NCBI GenBank assembly: GCA_937958265.1
Contig: CALGNX010000010.1
Span: 114,755-178,754 of the forward strand
Direction of reading: 5' to 3'
Origin: an uncultured Algibacter sp.
GTDB lineage: Bacteria; Bacteroidota; Bacteroidia; Flavobacteriales; Flavobacteriaceae
DNA length: 64,000 bases
Part shown: piece by piece, positions 36,697-45,946 of the stretch
How the letters are laid out: each line of letters begins with the position of its first letter
Numbering within the stretch: position 1 is the stretch's first letter
The notes under the pieces: model-generated
The model's input: only the letters and a program-made list of their open reading frames with translations
Database searches by the model: none
What the model was told of the DNA's origin: nothing
Made by a program: the position numbers and the translations under genes

Positions 36697-36704
36697 CAAA
36701 CATA
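36697..36704 (-). promoter_or_regulatory. -7 promoter box of trmB operon (TATGTTTG)
   Basis: TAnnTTTG match on the minus strand, 37 bp before the trmB start codon. Confidence 0.55.
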
Positions 36705-36743
36705 CGAGAACCTTAATACTTATCTTTGATTTTAGTTAAAAGT

Positions 36744-36833
36744 GCGTTAGGGATTGAACGGCATGTTTAAGCTCCCCGACCTTTTTTTGGAGGGAGCGCG
36801 TAGTGAAAGCCCGACCCTTGTGGTAACGCCCAA
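36744..36833 (+). repeat. dispersed ~90-bp repeat, copy B
   Basis: It begins GCGTTAGGGATTGAACGG and ends AGCCCGACCCTTGTGGTAAC plus GCCC. The middle diverges from copies A and C while both ends are retained. It lies 10 bp upstream of the glycosyltransferase ATG and contains a spurious in-frame ATG (36754). Confidence 0.85.
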
Positions 36834-36843
36834 ACTTTTAAGC

Positions 36844-37890
36844 ATGGAGAAACGGATTTTGGTAGCGCCCTTAAATTGGGGATTGGGGCATGCTACGCGC
36901 TGCATACCTACAATTACAGCACTAACTGCTAAAGGTTTTACACCTATTATAGCTAGTGATGGGCAAGCGCTAGCGCTATTACGGAAAGAATTTCCTGAGT
37001 TAACTTATTTTGAATTACCAACTTACAACATTAGTTATACAAAAAACGGTTTGTTTTTAAAGTGGAAGCTTTTAATGCAATTACCAAAAATTTTAAGGAC
37101 TATTAAACAGGAGACAAAAGCGGTTTCTAAAATTCTAAAAGACCATACAATTTCAGGTATTATATCAGACAATAGATGGGGTGTGAGACATAACAGAATA
37201 CCTTGTGTTTTTATAAGCCATCAATTACAGATTTTAAGCGGAAACACAACTTGGTTTAGCACTAAAATGCATAAAAGTATTATTAAAAAATTTGATATTT
37301 GCTGGGTTCCCGATATGGAAGGCACTATAAATTTAAGCGGAAAATTAGGCCATATAAAGCGTTTTAATATGCCACTAAAATACATAGGGCCGTTAAGTCG
37401 ATTTACAAAACTGAAATCTGAAATTAAATACAGCTTAATGGTTTTACTTTCTGGGCCTGAACCCCAACGCGGAAGGCTTGAAAAAAAACTACTTTTTGAG
37501 TTACAAAATTATACTGGTAATGTAATTTTTATTAGAGGTATTATTGAAGACAAACAAACCATAAGCGTTAAAAAACACATAACTATTTATAATTTTATGA
37601 CCTCTTGTAATTTAGAAAAGGCAATAAATGCTAGTGATTTAATACTATCCAGGTCTGGTTATACTACTGTTATGGATTTAGCCAAACTTGAAAAAAAAGT
37701 TTATTTTATACCTACTCCTGGTCAATTTGAACAGGAGTATTTAGCCAAAAGACTTACTAAAATGGGGTTAGCTCCTAGCTGCAAACAAAAAGACTTTACA
37801 CTTGAAAAACTAAACAGTATCGAGAATTACAAAGGCTTAAAGCGTTTTAACCCGGAGGTAGATTACGAGGACTTATTTTGTCTTTTCTAA
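36844..37890 (+). CDS. MurG-like glycosyltransferase
   Basis: A 348-residue GT-B-type protein. ATG at 36844 yields MEKRILVAPLNWGLGHATRC, a typical start with the glycine/His loop of UDP-sugar-type transferases; the ATG 30 codons upstream lies inside repeat copy B and is rejected. Later motifs are VLLSGPEPQRGRLE and the donor-site ASDLILSRSGYTTVMDLAKL with PTPGQFEQEYLA. The sugar and acceptor are unknown. It converges with the histidine kinase gene, overlapping by 18 bp. Confidence 0.85.
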   Translation: MEKRILVAPLNWGLGHATRCIPTITALTAKGFTPIIASDGQALALLRKEFPELTYFELPTYNISYTKNGLFLKWKLLMQLPKILRTIKQETKAVSKILKDHTISGIISDNRWGVRHNRIPCVFISHQLQILSGNTTWFSTKMHKSIIKKFDICWVPDMEGTINLSGKLGHIKRFNMPLKYIGPLSRFTKLKSEIKYSLMVLLSGPEPQRGRLEKKLLFELQNYTGNVIFIRGIIEDKQTISVKKHITIYNFMTSCNLEKAINASDLILSRSGYTTVMDLAKLEKKVYFIPTPGQFEQEYLAKRLTKMGLAPSCKQKDFTLEKLNSIENYKGLKRFNPEVDYEDLFCLF

Positions 37891-38916
37891 AGTAAAAGAA
37901 AACTCGCTACCTACACCACATTCGCTTTCTACATAAATTTTTTCTTGGTGGGCTTCTATAATGTGTTTAACAATGGATAATCCCAAACCAGAACCACCTT
38001 CTTTTCTAGATCCGCTTTTATCTACCCGATAAAAACGCTCAAACAGCCTTGGTATATGGTTGTTACTTATACCCTCGCCATTATCTGTAACTCGTACAAT
38101 AACTTTATTTTTTATTAAATTCTCTAAACTAACTTCTGTTGTGCCTTTTTCACTGCCATATTTTATAGAATTCACGATTAAGTTAGCTAATACTTGCTGG
38201 ATACGCTCTCGGTCTGCTAAAACCATTATGGGTGTTAGATATGTTCTATCAAAAACAAGTGTTATATCTTTCTTTTGTGCTTTCATTTCCAACATATCAA
38301 ATACGTTTTCAACAAGTTCAACAATATTAAAAGTCTCAATATTTAAACTTAAATCGCCAACTTCTAGTTTGGTTATCATGTCTAAATCTTTAATAATATA
38401 ACCTAACCGGTCTATGCCTTTACTAGCTCTTTCTAAATATTTTTCTCTAAGTTTTTTATCATCCATAGCACCATCTAACAAGGTTAAAATATAGCCTTGC
38501 ACTGTAAATAGTGGTGTTTTTAACTCGTGTGAAACATTCCCTAAAAATTCTCTCCTATACGCCTCTCTAACTTTTAATGTTTGGATTTCAATTTTTTTAT
38601 CTCTAGCAAACTTATCTATTTCTTGGGTTAACGTTTTCATATCGGTTGTAATTGACCCTTTAGTAAAATTAGCAGATTCCAGGAGTGTTAAATCGTCGTA
38701 AATTTTCTTTACACGTTTATATATAAAACGCTCAACATTTAATTGAATGGTAATAAATGAAAAAATAAAAACACTGTAAAAAAATAAAGGGGGGTGGTAC
38801 CACTCAAAATTATCATAAAAATAAAAACAACCACTCATTACAAGTGCTGTATATATCGCAATATAAAAAGATGTACGACCTGCAAACCGATATGATTTCT
38901 TAAATTTCGCCCTCAT
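37873..38916 (-). CDS. PhoR-like sensor histidine kinase
   Basis: A 347-residue kinase. Two N-terminal membrane helices (~15-60) flank a very short periplasmic loop; then a HAMP-like linker, HisKA with the phospho-acceptor in GNVSHELKTPL, and HATPase_c with NLIVNSIKYGSE, VTDNGEGIS and GGSGLGLSIVKHII. Start ATG overlaps the response-regulator stop by one base (TAATG), so the pair is coupled. Homologues of this pair are PhoR/PhoB-like; the phosphate link is an inference. Confidence 0.92.
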   Translation of the reverse strand: MRAKFKKSYRFAGRTSFYIAIYTALVMSGCFYFYDNFEWYHPPLFFYSVFIFSFITIQLNVERFIYKRVKKIYDDLTLLESANFTKGSITTDMKTLTQEIDKFARDKKIEIQTLKVREAYRREFLGNVSHELKTPLFTVQGYILTLLDGAMDDKKLREKYLERASKGIDRLGYIIKDLDMITKLEVGDLSLNIETFNIVELVENVFDMLEMKAQKKDITLVFDRTYLTPIMVLADRERIQQVLANLIVNSIKYGSEKGTTEVSLENLIKNKVIVRVTDNGEGISNNHIPRLFERFYRVDKSGSRKEGGSGLGLSIVKHIIEAHQEKIYVESECGVGSEFSFTLEKTK

Positions 38917-39596
38917 TAATCTACAAACTTATAGCCAACGCCCTTAATGGTCTTAAAGCTTTTGTCTCCTAATTTTTCTCGAAGCTTTCTAATATGAACA
39001 TCAATGGTACGCCCACCAACAACAACCTCGCTTCCCCAAACTGCATCGAGAATTTCATCTCTTTTAAATACCTTACCTGGTTTTGAAGCCAATAAAGACA
39101 GTAATTCAAACTCTTTTCTAGGTAAAACAAGCTCTTTTCCTTTTGATGTAATTTTATACTCGTCTCTATTTATAATTAAATTCCCTACTTTAACCGTACC
39201 CGCAACATCGTCTTCTTTAAAACGCCTTAACAAGGCCTTAACCTTACTTACCAAAACTTTTGGCTTTATAGGTTTTGTAATATAATCATCGGCACCAGCA
39301 TCAAAACCAGCTACTTGGGAGTAATCCTCTCCTCTAGCTGTTAAAAATGTTACGATAGTATTTTTTAAATCTGGGTTTTTTCTAATTATCTCGCAAGCCT
39401 CAATACCATCTATTTCAGGCATCATTACATCTAAAATAATTAAATGCGGTAGTTCCTTTTTAGCTTTCTCAACACCTTCTTTTCCATTTTCGGCTGTAAT
39501 AACTTGGTACCCCTCTGTTGATAGATTATAGCCAACTATTTCTAATATATCCGGCTCATCATCGACCAATAAAATTTTAATATCTTTTTTTTTCAT
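38916..39596 (-). CDS. OmpR/PhoB-family response regulator
   Basis: A 226-residue regulator: receiver domain (1-120) with LLVDDEPDI, phospho-acceptor D56 in LIILDVMMP and the conserved Lys in TKPIKP; then a winged-helix DNA-binding domain ending GGRTIDVHIRKLREKLG and KTIKGVGYKFVD. ATG at 39596 is chosen; a TTG two codons upstream is less likely. It is the first gene of the two-component pair, transcribed leftward. Confidence 0.95.
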   Translation of the reverse strand: MKKKDIKILLVDDEPDILEIVGYNLSTEGYQVITAENGKEGVEKAKKELPHLIILDVMMPEIDGIEACEIIRKNPDLKNTIVTFLTARGEDYSQVAGFDAGADDYITKPIKPKVLVSKVKALLRRFKEDDVAGTVKVGNLIINRDEYKITSKGKELVLPRKEFELLSLLASKPGKVFKRDEILDAVWGSEVVVGGRTIDVHIRKLREKLGDKSFKTIKGVGYKFVD

Positions 39597-39853
39597 TATC
39601 AAAACAACTTTTTATGTAAGTAAAGATAAACTAATAGCACTATTCTGTAAAACTAATAACATTGATATTTACTAATAAATTGTAACAATTATACTTTACT
39701 CTTTTTGCAGAATAAATGTTTTTTTTATTTGTTGATTTAATAAGATCGTTTTAAGCAAATTTAATTTTTAAGTATATTACATAATTCATCATAAAGCACC
39801 TTATTAATAATTTTTATGGGTTGAATTATTTATTTTTGTTATTTTACTGCTAT

Positions 39854-40834
39854 ATGATCGACACGCAATCTATTTTCAAAATAAAAACCAAAACCGAATT
39901 TGAAGCTTTGGCGTTACAAGTGTTCAATTTTCAATTTAATAAAAACCCTGTTTACAGATCCTTCTGCGATTTACTGCACAAACACCCGAGCGAAGTAAAA
40001 CAAATACAGGATATTCCCTTTTTACCCATTCAATTTTTTAAAACACATGAGGTATTAAGTGACAGCTTACCAATAAAAAAAACGTTTACAAGTTCTGGCA
40101 CTTCTGGAACTAAAACAAGTAAACACCATATAACAGATTTATCTATTTACGAGCAGAGCTTTAATGAAGCTTTTAAAATGCTATACGGCCCTATTGAGGA
40201 ATTTACTATTTTAGGCTTACTCCCTTCTTATTTGGAGCGCCAAGGCTCTTCTTTAATTTATATGGTAGAAAGCATGATTAAAACCTCTAAACACAAGGCA
40301 AGTGGTTTTTATTTAAATAATCTTTCTGAATTAAAGGACACCTTAATTAAACTAGATGCCGAAGGAAAAAAAACACTTCTAATTGGTGTTTCTTTTGCTT
40401 TGTTAGATTTAGTTGAAACCCATCAATTCAACTTAAAAAACACCATAGTTATGGAAACAGGAGGCATGAAGGGCAGACGAAAAGAAATAATTCGCGAAGC
40501 TCTGCATAACACTTTACAAAAAGGCTTTGGAGTAAAAAAAATACATAGTGAATACGGTATGACAGAACTTTTAAGCCAAGCTTACTCTAAAGGCGAAGGC
40601 TTATTTAATTGCCCACCTTGGATGTCTGTTTTAACACGCGAAACCGAAGACCCTTTAACCATACAAATAGCAGAAAAAACAGGCGCCCTTAATATTATTG
40701 ATTTAGCTAATGTAAATTCTTGCTCCTTTATTGCTACACAAGATTTGGGGCGCGTACATGCGCATGGTGCTTTTGAGGTTATTGGGCGTTTTGACAATTC
40801 TGATATTCGTGGATGCAACCTTATGGTACTTTAA
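39854..40834 (+). CDS. LuxE-like acyl-protein synthetase / adenylate-forming enzyme
   Basis: A 326-residue protein of the LuxE/PaaK-like adenylating family. The nucleotide-binding motif FTSSGTSGTKTSKH is clear, along with ETGGMKGRRKEI, SEYGMTELLSQAY and a C-terminal TQDLGRV with GRFDNSDIRGCN. LuxE activates a fatty acid as acyl-AMP; similar stand-alone proteins serve surface-polysaccharide or lipid modification. The start is ATG at 39854; an upstream TTG is rejected. Confidence 0.82.
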   Translation: MIDTQSIFKIKTKTEFEALALQVFNFQFNKNPVYRSFCDLLHKHPSEVKQIQDIPFLPIQFFKTHEVLSDSLPIKKTFTSSGTSGTKTSKHHITDLSIYEQSFNEAFKMLYGPIEEFTILGLLPSYLERQGSSLIYMVESMIKTSKHKASGFYLNNLSELKDTLIKLDAEGKKTLLIGVSFALLDLVETHQFNLKNTIVMETGGMKGRRKEIIREALHNTLQKGFGVKKIHSEYGMTELLSQAYSKGEGLFNCPPWMSVLTRETEDPLTIQIAEKTGALNIIDLANVNSCSFIATQDLGRVHAHGAFEVIGRFDNSDIRGCNLMVL

Positions 40835-40894
40835 AACTAATTTAAATGAATAAAATTCCTTTTATTTTTAAGGGTAGATAATAAAACATATTTT

Positions 40895-41338
40895 ATGAGA
40901 AATTTAATACTATTATTTTTAGTAGCTATATCTTCATTATCCGCACAGAACATAGATTATAATTTAAAAAAGGGATACATAGCAAAAGGGTACGACGTGG
41001 TTTCTTATTTTAGTAATGAAGCTATTAAAGGTTCTAAAAAAATAATGACTACTTACGACGGCGTTAAATACAAGTTTTCATCCATAGAAAATCTACAAAC
41101 ATTTAATGATAACCCTGAAAAATACATTCCGCAATATGGTGGTTACTGTGCTTATGCAATAGCTTTAAAAAGCGACAAAGTTTCTATAAACCCAAAAGCA
41201 TTTGAAATTAAAAATGGGAAATTATATTTATTTTACGATGCCTGGGGAAAAAACACTTTAGAATTCTGGAAAAAAGAAAATAATGCCTTTTTAATAGAAA
41301 AAGCCGATGAAAATTGGAGGAAAATTAAATTTAAATAA
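40895..41338 (+). CDS. exported YHS-domain protein
   Basis: A 147-residue protein with a signal peptide (MRNLILLFLVAISSLSAQ) and a YHS domain (KGYDVVSYFSNEAIKGSKK, GVKYKFSSIENLQTFNDNPE, PQYGGYCAYAIA). YHS domains often bind metal; function unknown. It lies 60 bp after the LuxE-like gene and is followed by a bidirectional terminator. Confidence 0.88.
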   Translation: MRNLILLFLVAISSLSAQNIDYNLKKGYIAKGYDVVSYFSNEAIKGSKKIMTTYDGVKYKFSSIENLQTFNDNPEKYIPQYGGYCAYAIALKSDKVSINPKAFEIKNGKLYLFYDAWGKNTLEFWKKENNAFLIEKADENWRKIKFK

Positions 41339-41436
41339 AAATAATAAAATATCTGTAAGCTATTATATAATTAATCGACAAAAGACATAACTGAAAAAAA
41401 TTAGTTGGTTTTTTTAGTTTATTGGTTATTATATCA

Positions 41437-41467
41437 AATAAAGCCTGAGTAAAACTCAGGCTTTATT
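41437..41467. terminator. bidirectional terminator
   Basis: A perfect 14-bp stem AATAAAGCCTGAGT / ACTCAGGCTTTATT with an AAA loop between the convergent YHS gene and tyrS. Confidence 0.85.
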
Positions 41468-41544
41468 ATGTTTGCACAAATAATAGACACTGCGTCTAGT
41501 ATCCGTCTTATATTTTTTAAAAATATATTTATATAACGTACATA

Positions 41545-42840
41545 TTATACGATTTGTAAAACAAAATAATTTTTCTTTCCGCGCTGTAGCAAAACAAACC
41601 TGTTGTTAATCAAATCTTTTACTGTAATACGATAATCACCTTTTACTTTTTCTTTATTTACTGCAATAGAATTTTCCTTTAATGCTCGTCTGGCCTCGCC
41701 ATTAGATTTTAAAAACCCACCTTTTTCCGCCAAGGCGGCTATTATATCTAATCCGTTCTCAATATCTAAAGCTGGTATTTGAGTTTGGGAAACACCATCA
41801 AAAACATCTAAAAACGTTTGCTCGTTTAAAGCTTTTAAATCTTCACTTGTAGATTTTCCAAATAAAATATTACTTGCTTTTATAGCATTATTCAAATCTT
41901 CTTTAGAATGTACCATAACCGTAATTTCTTCTGCTAAACGCCTTTGCAATAGTCTTAAATGAGGTGCTTCCTTATGCTCTGCAATTAAAACATTAATTTC
42001 ATCAGCCTCTAAAAAGGTGAAAATTTTAATATATTTTTCAGCATCTTCATCACTAGAATTTAGCCAATATTGATAAAACTTGTATGGTGATGTTCTATTA
42101 GCATCCAACCAAACATTGCCACCTTCAGACTTTCCAAATTTAGACCCATCAGACTTTGTAATTAAAGGGCAGGTAATAGCAAAACCTTTCCCGCCTGCAA
42201 CACGTCTTATTAATTCTGTTCCTGTGGTAATGTTTCCCCACTGGTCGCTTCCGCCCATTTGTATTGTACAATCGTTTTCTTTATACAAATGAAGAAAATC
42301 GTAACCCTGTACCATTTGATAGGTAAACTCTGTAAAGCTCATACCTTCGGAAGCATCTGAAGAAATTCTATTTTTAACAGAATCCTTAGCCATCATATAA
42401 TTAACGGTTATGTGTTTACCTACATCGCGAATAAACTCAAGAAATGAAAAATCTTTCATCCAATCGTAATTATTCACCAATTTTGCCGCATTATCAGCTT
42501 TGCTTTCAAAATCTAAAAAATGAGATAATTGAGTTTTTATAGCATCTTGGTTGTGGCGCAATGTTTTTTCGTCTAACAAATTACGCTCGTTGGATTTTCC
42601 TGAAGGATCTCCAATCATACCTGTAGCACCACCCACTAAAGCAACCGGTTTGTGGCCGCAACGCTGATAATGAGCCAATAACATTATAGGTACTAAATTA
42701 CCAATATGTAAGGAATCCGCAGTAGGATCAAAACCAACATAAGCACTACGCATATGTTCCATTAAGTGTTCTTCCGCGCCTGGCATAACGGTATGTATCA
42801 TGCCCCTCCAAGTTAATTCCTCTACAAAATTCTTTATCAT
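41545..42840 (-). CDS. tyrS: tyrosyl-tRNA synthetase
   Basis: A 431-residue class I synthetase: the HIGH-type [23 protein letters not shown], the tyrosine-site [10 protein letters not shown], the KMSKS-type [13 protein letters not shown] and a C-terminal S4 RNA-binding domain ([18 protein letters not shown]). Length fits the bacterial TyrRS (~420-430). Confidence 0.97.
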   Translation of the reverse strand: MIKNFVEELTWRGMIHTVMPGAEEHLMEHMRSAYVGFDPTADSLHIGNLVPIMLLAHYQRCGHKPVALVGGATGMIGDPSGKSNERNLLDEKTLRHNQDAIKTQLSHFLDFESKADNAAKLVNNYDWMKDFSFLEFIRDVGKHITVNYMMAKDSVKNRISSDASEGMSFTEFTYQMVQGYDFLHLYKENDCTIQMGGSDQWGNITTGTELIRRVAGGKGFAITCPLITKSDGSKFGKSEGGNVWLDANRTSPYKFYQYWLNSSDEDAEKYIKIFTFLEADEINVLIAEHKEAPHLRLLQRRLAEEITVMVHSKEDLNNAIKASNILFGKSTSEDLKALNEQTFLDVFDGVSQTQIPALDIENGLDIIAALAEKGGFLKSNGEARRALKENSIAVNKEKVKGDYRITVKDLINNRFVLLQRGKKNYFVLQIV

Positions 42841-42865
42841 TTTATTAATATTTTATGAAACTATG

Positions 42866-42873
42866 CAAATATA
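42866..42873 (-). promoter_or_regulatory. -7 promoter box of tyrS (TATATTTG)
   Basis: TAnnTTTG match on the minus strand, 25 bp before the ATG. No T-box is seen. Confidence 0.6.
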
Positions 42874-43071
42874 GAGATACAGGTATAATTCAGCCTTATT
42901 CTTTTTAAGAAAAATAAGAACCTATCCTTCAATATTAATACCATCTAAAACAACTGTTAGATACAAAAAACAATCCCTTAAAGCCCTAAAATGTGTTAAG
43001 CGCATTGTAACACTTTATAAAACTTAAAATTTGTAAGACAAAGTTAATTTTTAACTACTTTAAATAATAAC

Positions 43072-43079
43072 TATTTTTG
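43072..43079 (+). promoter_or_regulatory. -7 promoter box four bases before an ATG (TATTTTTG)
   Basis: TAnnTTTG lies at 43072-43079 and the ATG is at 43084. Transcription would start at or next to the start codon, implying a leaderless mRNA. Confidence 0.55.
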
Positions 43080-43083
43080 TACT

Positions 43084-44091
43084 ATGATTTTAGTAACAGG
43101 AGGAACAGGACTAGTAGGCGCGCATTTACTTTATAAACTAGCAAATAGCGAAAAACAGGTAAGAGCCATATATAGATCTAAAAACACAATAGAGCGCACT
43201 AAAAATATTTTTTCTTATTACACTAAAGACTACGAAACTTTATTTAAAAGGATTGAATGGGCACAAGCAGACCTTATAGATGTTCCAGCACTGTCGGATG
43301 TGTTTATAGGGATTACCCATGTATATCACTGTGCAGCCCTAGTCTCGTTTCAGCCCAACATGAACCAACGTTTACGCAAAACAAATATTGAGGGTACTGC
43401 CAATATTGTAAACTTATGCATTACCAACACTGTACAAAAACTGTGTTACGTAAGCTCTATTGCTACTTTGGGCAGTACATTAGGAAATACTCCTGTAAAT
43501 GAAACTACCGACTGGAACCCGGAAAACGACAATAGCCTTTATGCCATTACAAAATATGGTGCCGAAATGGAAGTTTGGCGAGGCACTCAAGAAGGACTAA
43601 ATGCTGTTATTGTAAATCCTGGAATTATTTTAGGCCCTGGTATTTGGAATAACGGTACAGGCAAATTATTTAAAAAAGCTGCTAAAGGATTTACTTATTA
43701 TACCTCTGGCACCATAGCTTTAATTGGCGTTATCGATGTGGTTGCTATTATGGTTAACCTTATGGAAAGTGAAATAAAAAACGAACGCTTTATTTTAGTG
43801 GCTGAACATTGGACGTGTAAAAAATTTCTTCAAAGTTTAGCAAAATCAGTTCATTCCAAACCACCAAAAAAAGAGGTAAATAGCAGTTTTCTAAATATTG
43901 CTTGGCGATTGGATTGGGCAAAACACAAACTAACAGGAAAACCCAGGCTACTAACAAAACAAATTGCAAAATCGCTAAATACTACAACGCAGTATAATAG
44001 TGATAAACTAAAAACAGCCTTAAATTACAAATTTAAAGCTGTTAATGAAACTATACTAGCTATTGGAAATCACTATCAGAAGCAGGTTTAA
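43084..44091 (+). CDS. NAD-dependent epimerase/dehydratase (extended SDR)
   Basis: A 335-residue extended short-chain dehydrogenase with Rossmann motif TGGTGLVGAHLLYKL, VYHCAALVSF and the catalytic Tyr/Lys YAITKYGAE. The substrate could be a nucleotide sugar or a flavonoid-reductase-like compound; not determinable. It overlaps the convergent DUF4296 gene by 32 bp. Confidence 0.88.
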   Translation: MILVTGGTGLVGAHLLYKLANSEKQVRAIYRSKNTIERTKNIFSYYTKDYETLFKRIEWAQADLIDVPALSDVFIGITHVYHCAALVSFQPNMNQRLRKTNIEGTANIVNLCITNTVQKLCYVSSIATLGSTLGNTPVNETTDWNPENDNSLYAITKYGAEMEVWRGTQEGLNAVIVNPGIILGPGIWNNGTGKLFKKAAKGFTYYTSGTIALIGVIDVVAIMVNLMESEIKNERFILVAEHWTCKKFLQSLAKSVHSKPPKKEVNSSFLNIAWRLDWAKHKLTGKPRLLTKQIAKSLNTTTQYNSDKLKTALNYKFKAVNETILAIGNHYQKQV

Positions 44092-44599
44092 TCAAACCCT
44101 CAATTTCTTTTATATCTTCCTCTAAAAGTCTATTATCTCGTTTTAAAGAACGCTTCATAACTTTAGTTTTAATACCCAAGGAATCTTTTTTAATATAAGT
44201 AGCTTGCAAAGAATCTGCTTCTCTTTTTGTTTTCTGTTTCCATTCCGCAGACTTTGTTTCCTTAAGTTCTGCCTCAAGCACTGCTAAACTATCTACCACA
44301 CGCTTATATATAGCCTCGTATTCATTAATATGAAAAGCATAGTAATTGTTACTTAAAGCAAACTGTAAACTATCAATATTATATTTTTTGTAAATATAAG
44401 TTTCTGTATCTAGCCCCTTACTGCGCATTATTAATTTATTTTTGGAGCCTGTAGAAGCAATAAACTTAGCATCTATTAAAATAGCAACCATTTTATCTTT
44501 TGAAATTAAATGCTCTGGCTTTTCCGGCCCCTTTAATTTATTACAAGAAAAGGCGGAAAATAATAGTATAAAAACGAAACAAAATCGCATTAAAATCAT
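44060..44599 (-). CDS. DUF4296 lipoprotein
   Basis: A 179-residue (or 176 from the second ATG at 44590) lipoprotein with lipobox FSAFSC and the DUF4296 layout: HLISKDKMVAILIDAKFI, then a YKKYNIDSLQFALSNNYYAF block and a charged coiled C-terminus. Role unknown. It overlaps the dihydroorotase stop codon by four bases (ATGA) and the epimerase gene by 32 bp at its 3' end. Confidence 0.85.
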   Translation of the reverse strand: MILMRFCFVFILLFSAFSCNKLKGPEKPEHLISKDKMVAILIDAKFIASTGSKNKLIMRSKGLDTETYIYKKYNIDSLQFALSNNYYAFHINEYEAIYKRVVDSLAVLEAELKETKSAEWKQKTKREADSLQATYIKKDSLGIKTKVMKRSLKRDNRLLEEDIKEIEGLIKPASDSDFQ

Positions 44600-45942
44600 C
44601 TATTAAAAGTTAATCGTTTTGCTGCTTTAACAGCACTAAATTTAGCATTATGATACACTAAGGTACCATTTAAAAAAGTATGCGTTATTCTAGATTTAAA
44701 CGTAGCCCCCTCAAATGGCGACCAACCACACTTATAAAGAATATTGTCCTTTGTTACCGTCCATGGGTTATTTAAATCCACCAATACCAAATCTGCAAAA
44801 TACCCTTCCTTAATATACCCACGTTTTTCAATTTGAAATAATATTGCAGGGTTATGGCACATTTTTTCTACTATGGTCTCTAACGCTATTTTTTCTTTAT
44901 GGTACATTTCCAACATTGCTGGCAAAGCGTGTTGCACTAATGGCCCACCAGAAGGCGCTTTAGTATAAACGTTATTTTTCTCTTCTTTAGTATGTGGTGC
45001 ATGGTCTGTTGCAATAACATCAATTCGACCATCTAAAAGTGCTTGCCATAGTTGATCTCTATCACTTTTGGTTTTTACTGCAGGGTTCCATTTTATTAAT
45101 GTTCCTTTCTTATCATAATCCTCATCACTAAACCATAAATGATGAATACACACCTCGGCCGTTATTTTTTTATCCTTTAAAGGCACTTTATTTGTAAACA
45201 ATTTAGTCTCTTTTCCTGTAGAGAGATGAAACACATGTAACCTAGCCCCTGTTTTTTTTGCTAATGCGATAGCCTGGGAAGAAGACAAATAACAAGCCTC
45301 TTCACTACGTATAATAGGATGATTTTTAATGGGAATATCATCCCCAAACTGATCAATATGAGCCTTTAAGTTTTTACGTATCGTATCCTCATCTTCACAA
45401 TGTACAGAAATTACCATATCTGTACTTTTAAAAATATGCTCTAAAACCGTAGGGTCATCCACCAGCATATTCCCGGTAGAAGAACCAAGAAAAATTTTTA
45501 AACCTGCCACAGCTTTAGCATCCACTTTTAAAATTTCTTCCAAATTATCATTAGTTCCGCCAAACATAAAAGAATAATTAGCCGATGATGTTTGTGCAGC
45601 TATCTCAAATTTTTGTTCTAATTTTTCAATAGTTGTAGCCTGCGGTATTGTATTTGGCATTTCTATAAAAGAGGTAATACCACCTGCAATCGCGGCCCTA
45701 CTTTCAGTTTCAATATTTCCTTTATGCGTTAAACCTGGTTCTCTAAAATGTACCTGATCGTCAATAACACCTGGTAAAACATATTTGCCTTCCGCATCAT
45801 AAACAAGTACATCTGGTGATTTAGGGCTAATTAAATGTGCAATTTCCTTAATATACTCACCTTCAATTAATATATCACCATTAAAAATAGTACCTTCATT
45901 AACTATTTTCGCATTCTTTATAAGCGTTGTTTTTTTAATCAT
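44596..45942 (-). CDS. pyrC: dihydroorotase
   Basis: A 448-residue amidohydrolase of the dihydroorotase/allantoinase class: DDQVHFREPGLTHKG, AGLKIFLGSSTG (the candidate carboxylated Lys), VHCEDEDT, HVFHLSTGKE and IATDHAPHT. The metal-site HxH is QxH here (QVH), as I recall for Bacteroidota members. It ring-closes carbamoyl-aspartate in pyrimidine synthesis. It lies between the mannosyltransferase-like gene (4 bp) and the DUF4296 gene (overlap). Confidence 0.9.
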   Translation of the reverse strand: MIKKTTLIKNAKIVNEGTIFNGDILIEGEYIKEIAHLISPKSPDVLVYDAEGKYVLPGVIDDQVHFREPGLTHKGNIETESRAAIAGGITSFIEMPNTIPQATTIEKLEQKFEIAAQTSSANYSFMFGGTNDNLEEILKVDAKAVAGLKIFLGSSTGNMLVDDPTVLEHIFKSTDMVISVHCEDEDTIRKNLKAHIDQFGDDIPIKNHPIIRSEEACYLSSSQAIALAKKTGARLHVFHLSTGKETKLFTNKVPLKDKKITAEVCIHHLWFSDEDYDKKGTLIKWNPAVKTKSDRDQLWQALLDGRIDVIATDHAPHTKEEKNNVYTKAPSGGPLVQHALPAMLEMYHKEKIALETIVEKMCHNPAILFQIEKRGYIKEGYFADLVLVDLNNPWTVTKDNILYKCGWSPFEGATFKSRITHTFLNGTLVYHNAKFSAVKAAKRLTFNR

Positions 45943-45946
45943 AATT

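Noticed and set aside
36754..36843. 30-residue N-terminal extension of the glycosyltransferase
   Set aside because: It is encoded by the dispersed repeat, and the conserved start is at 36844.
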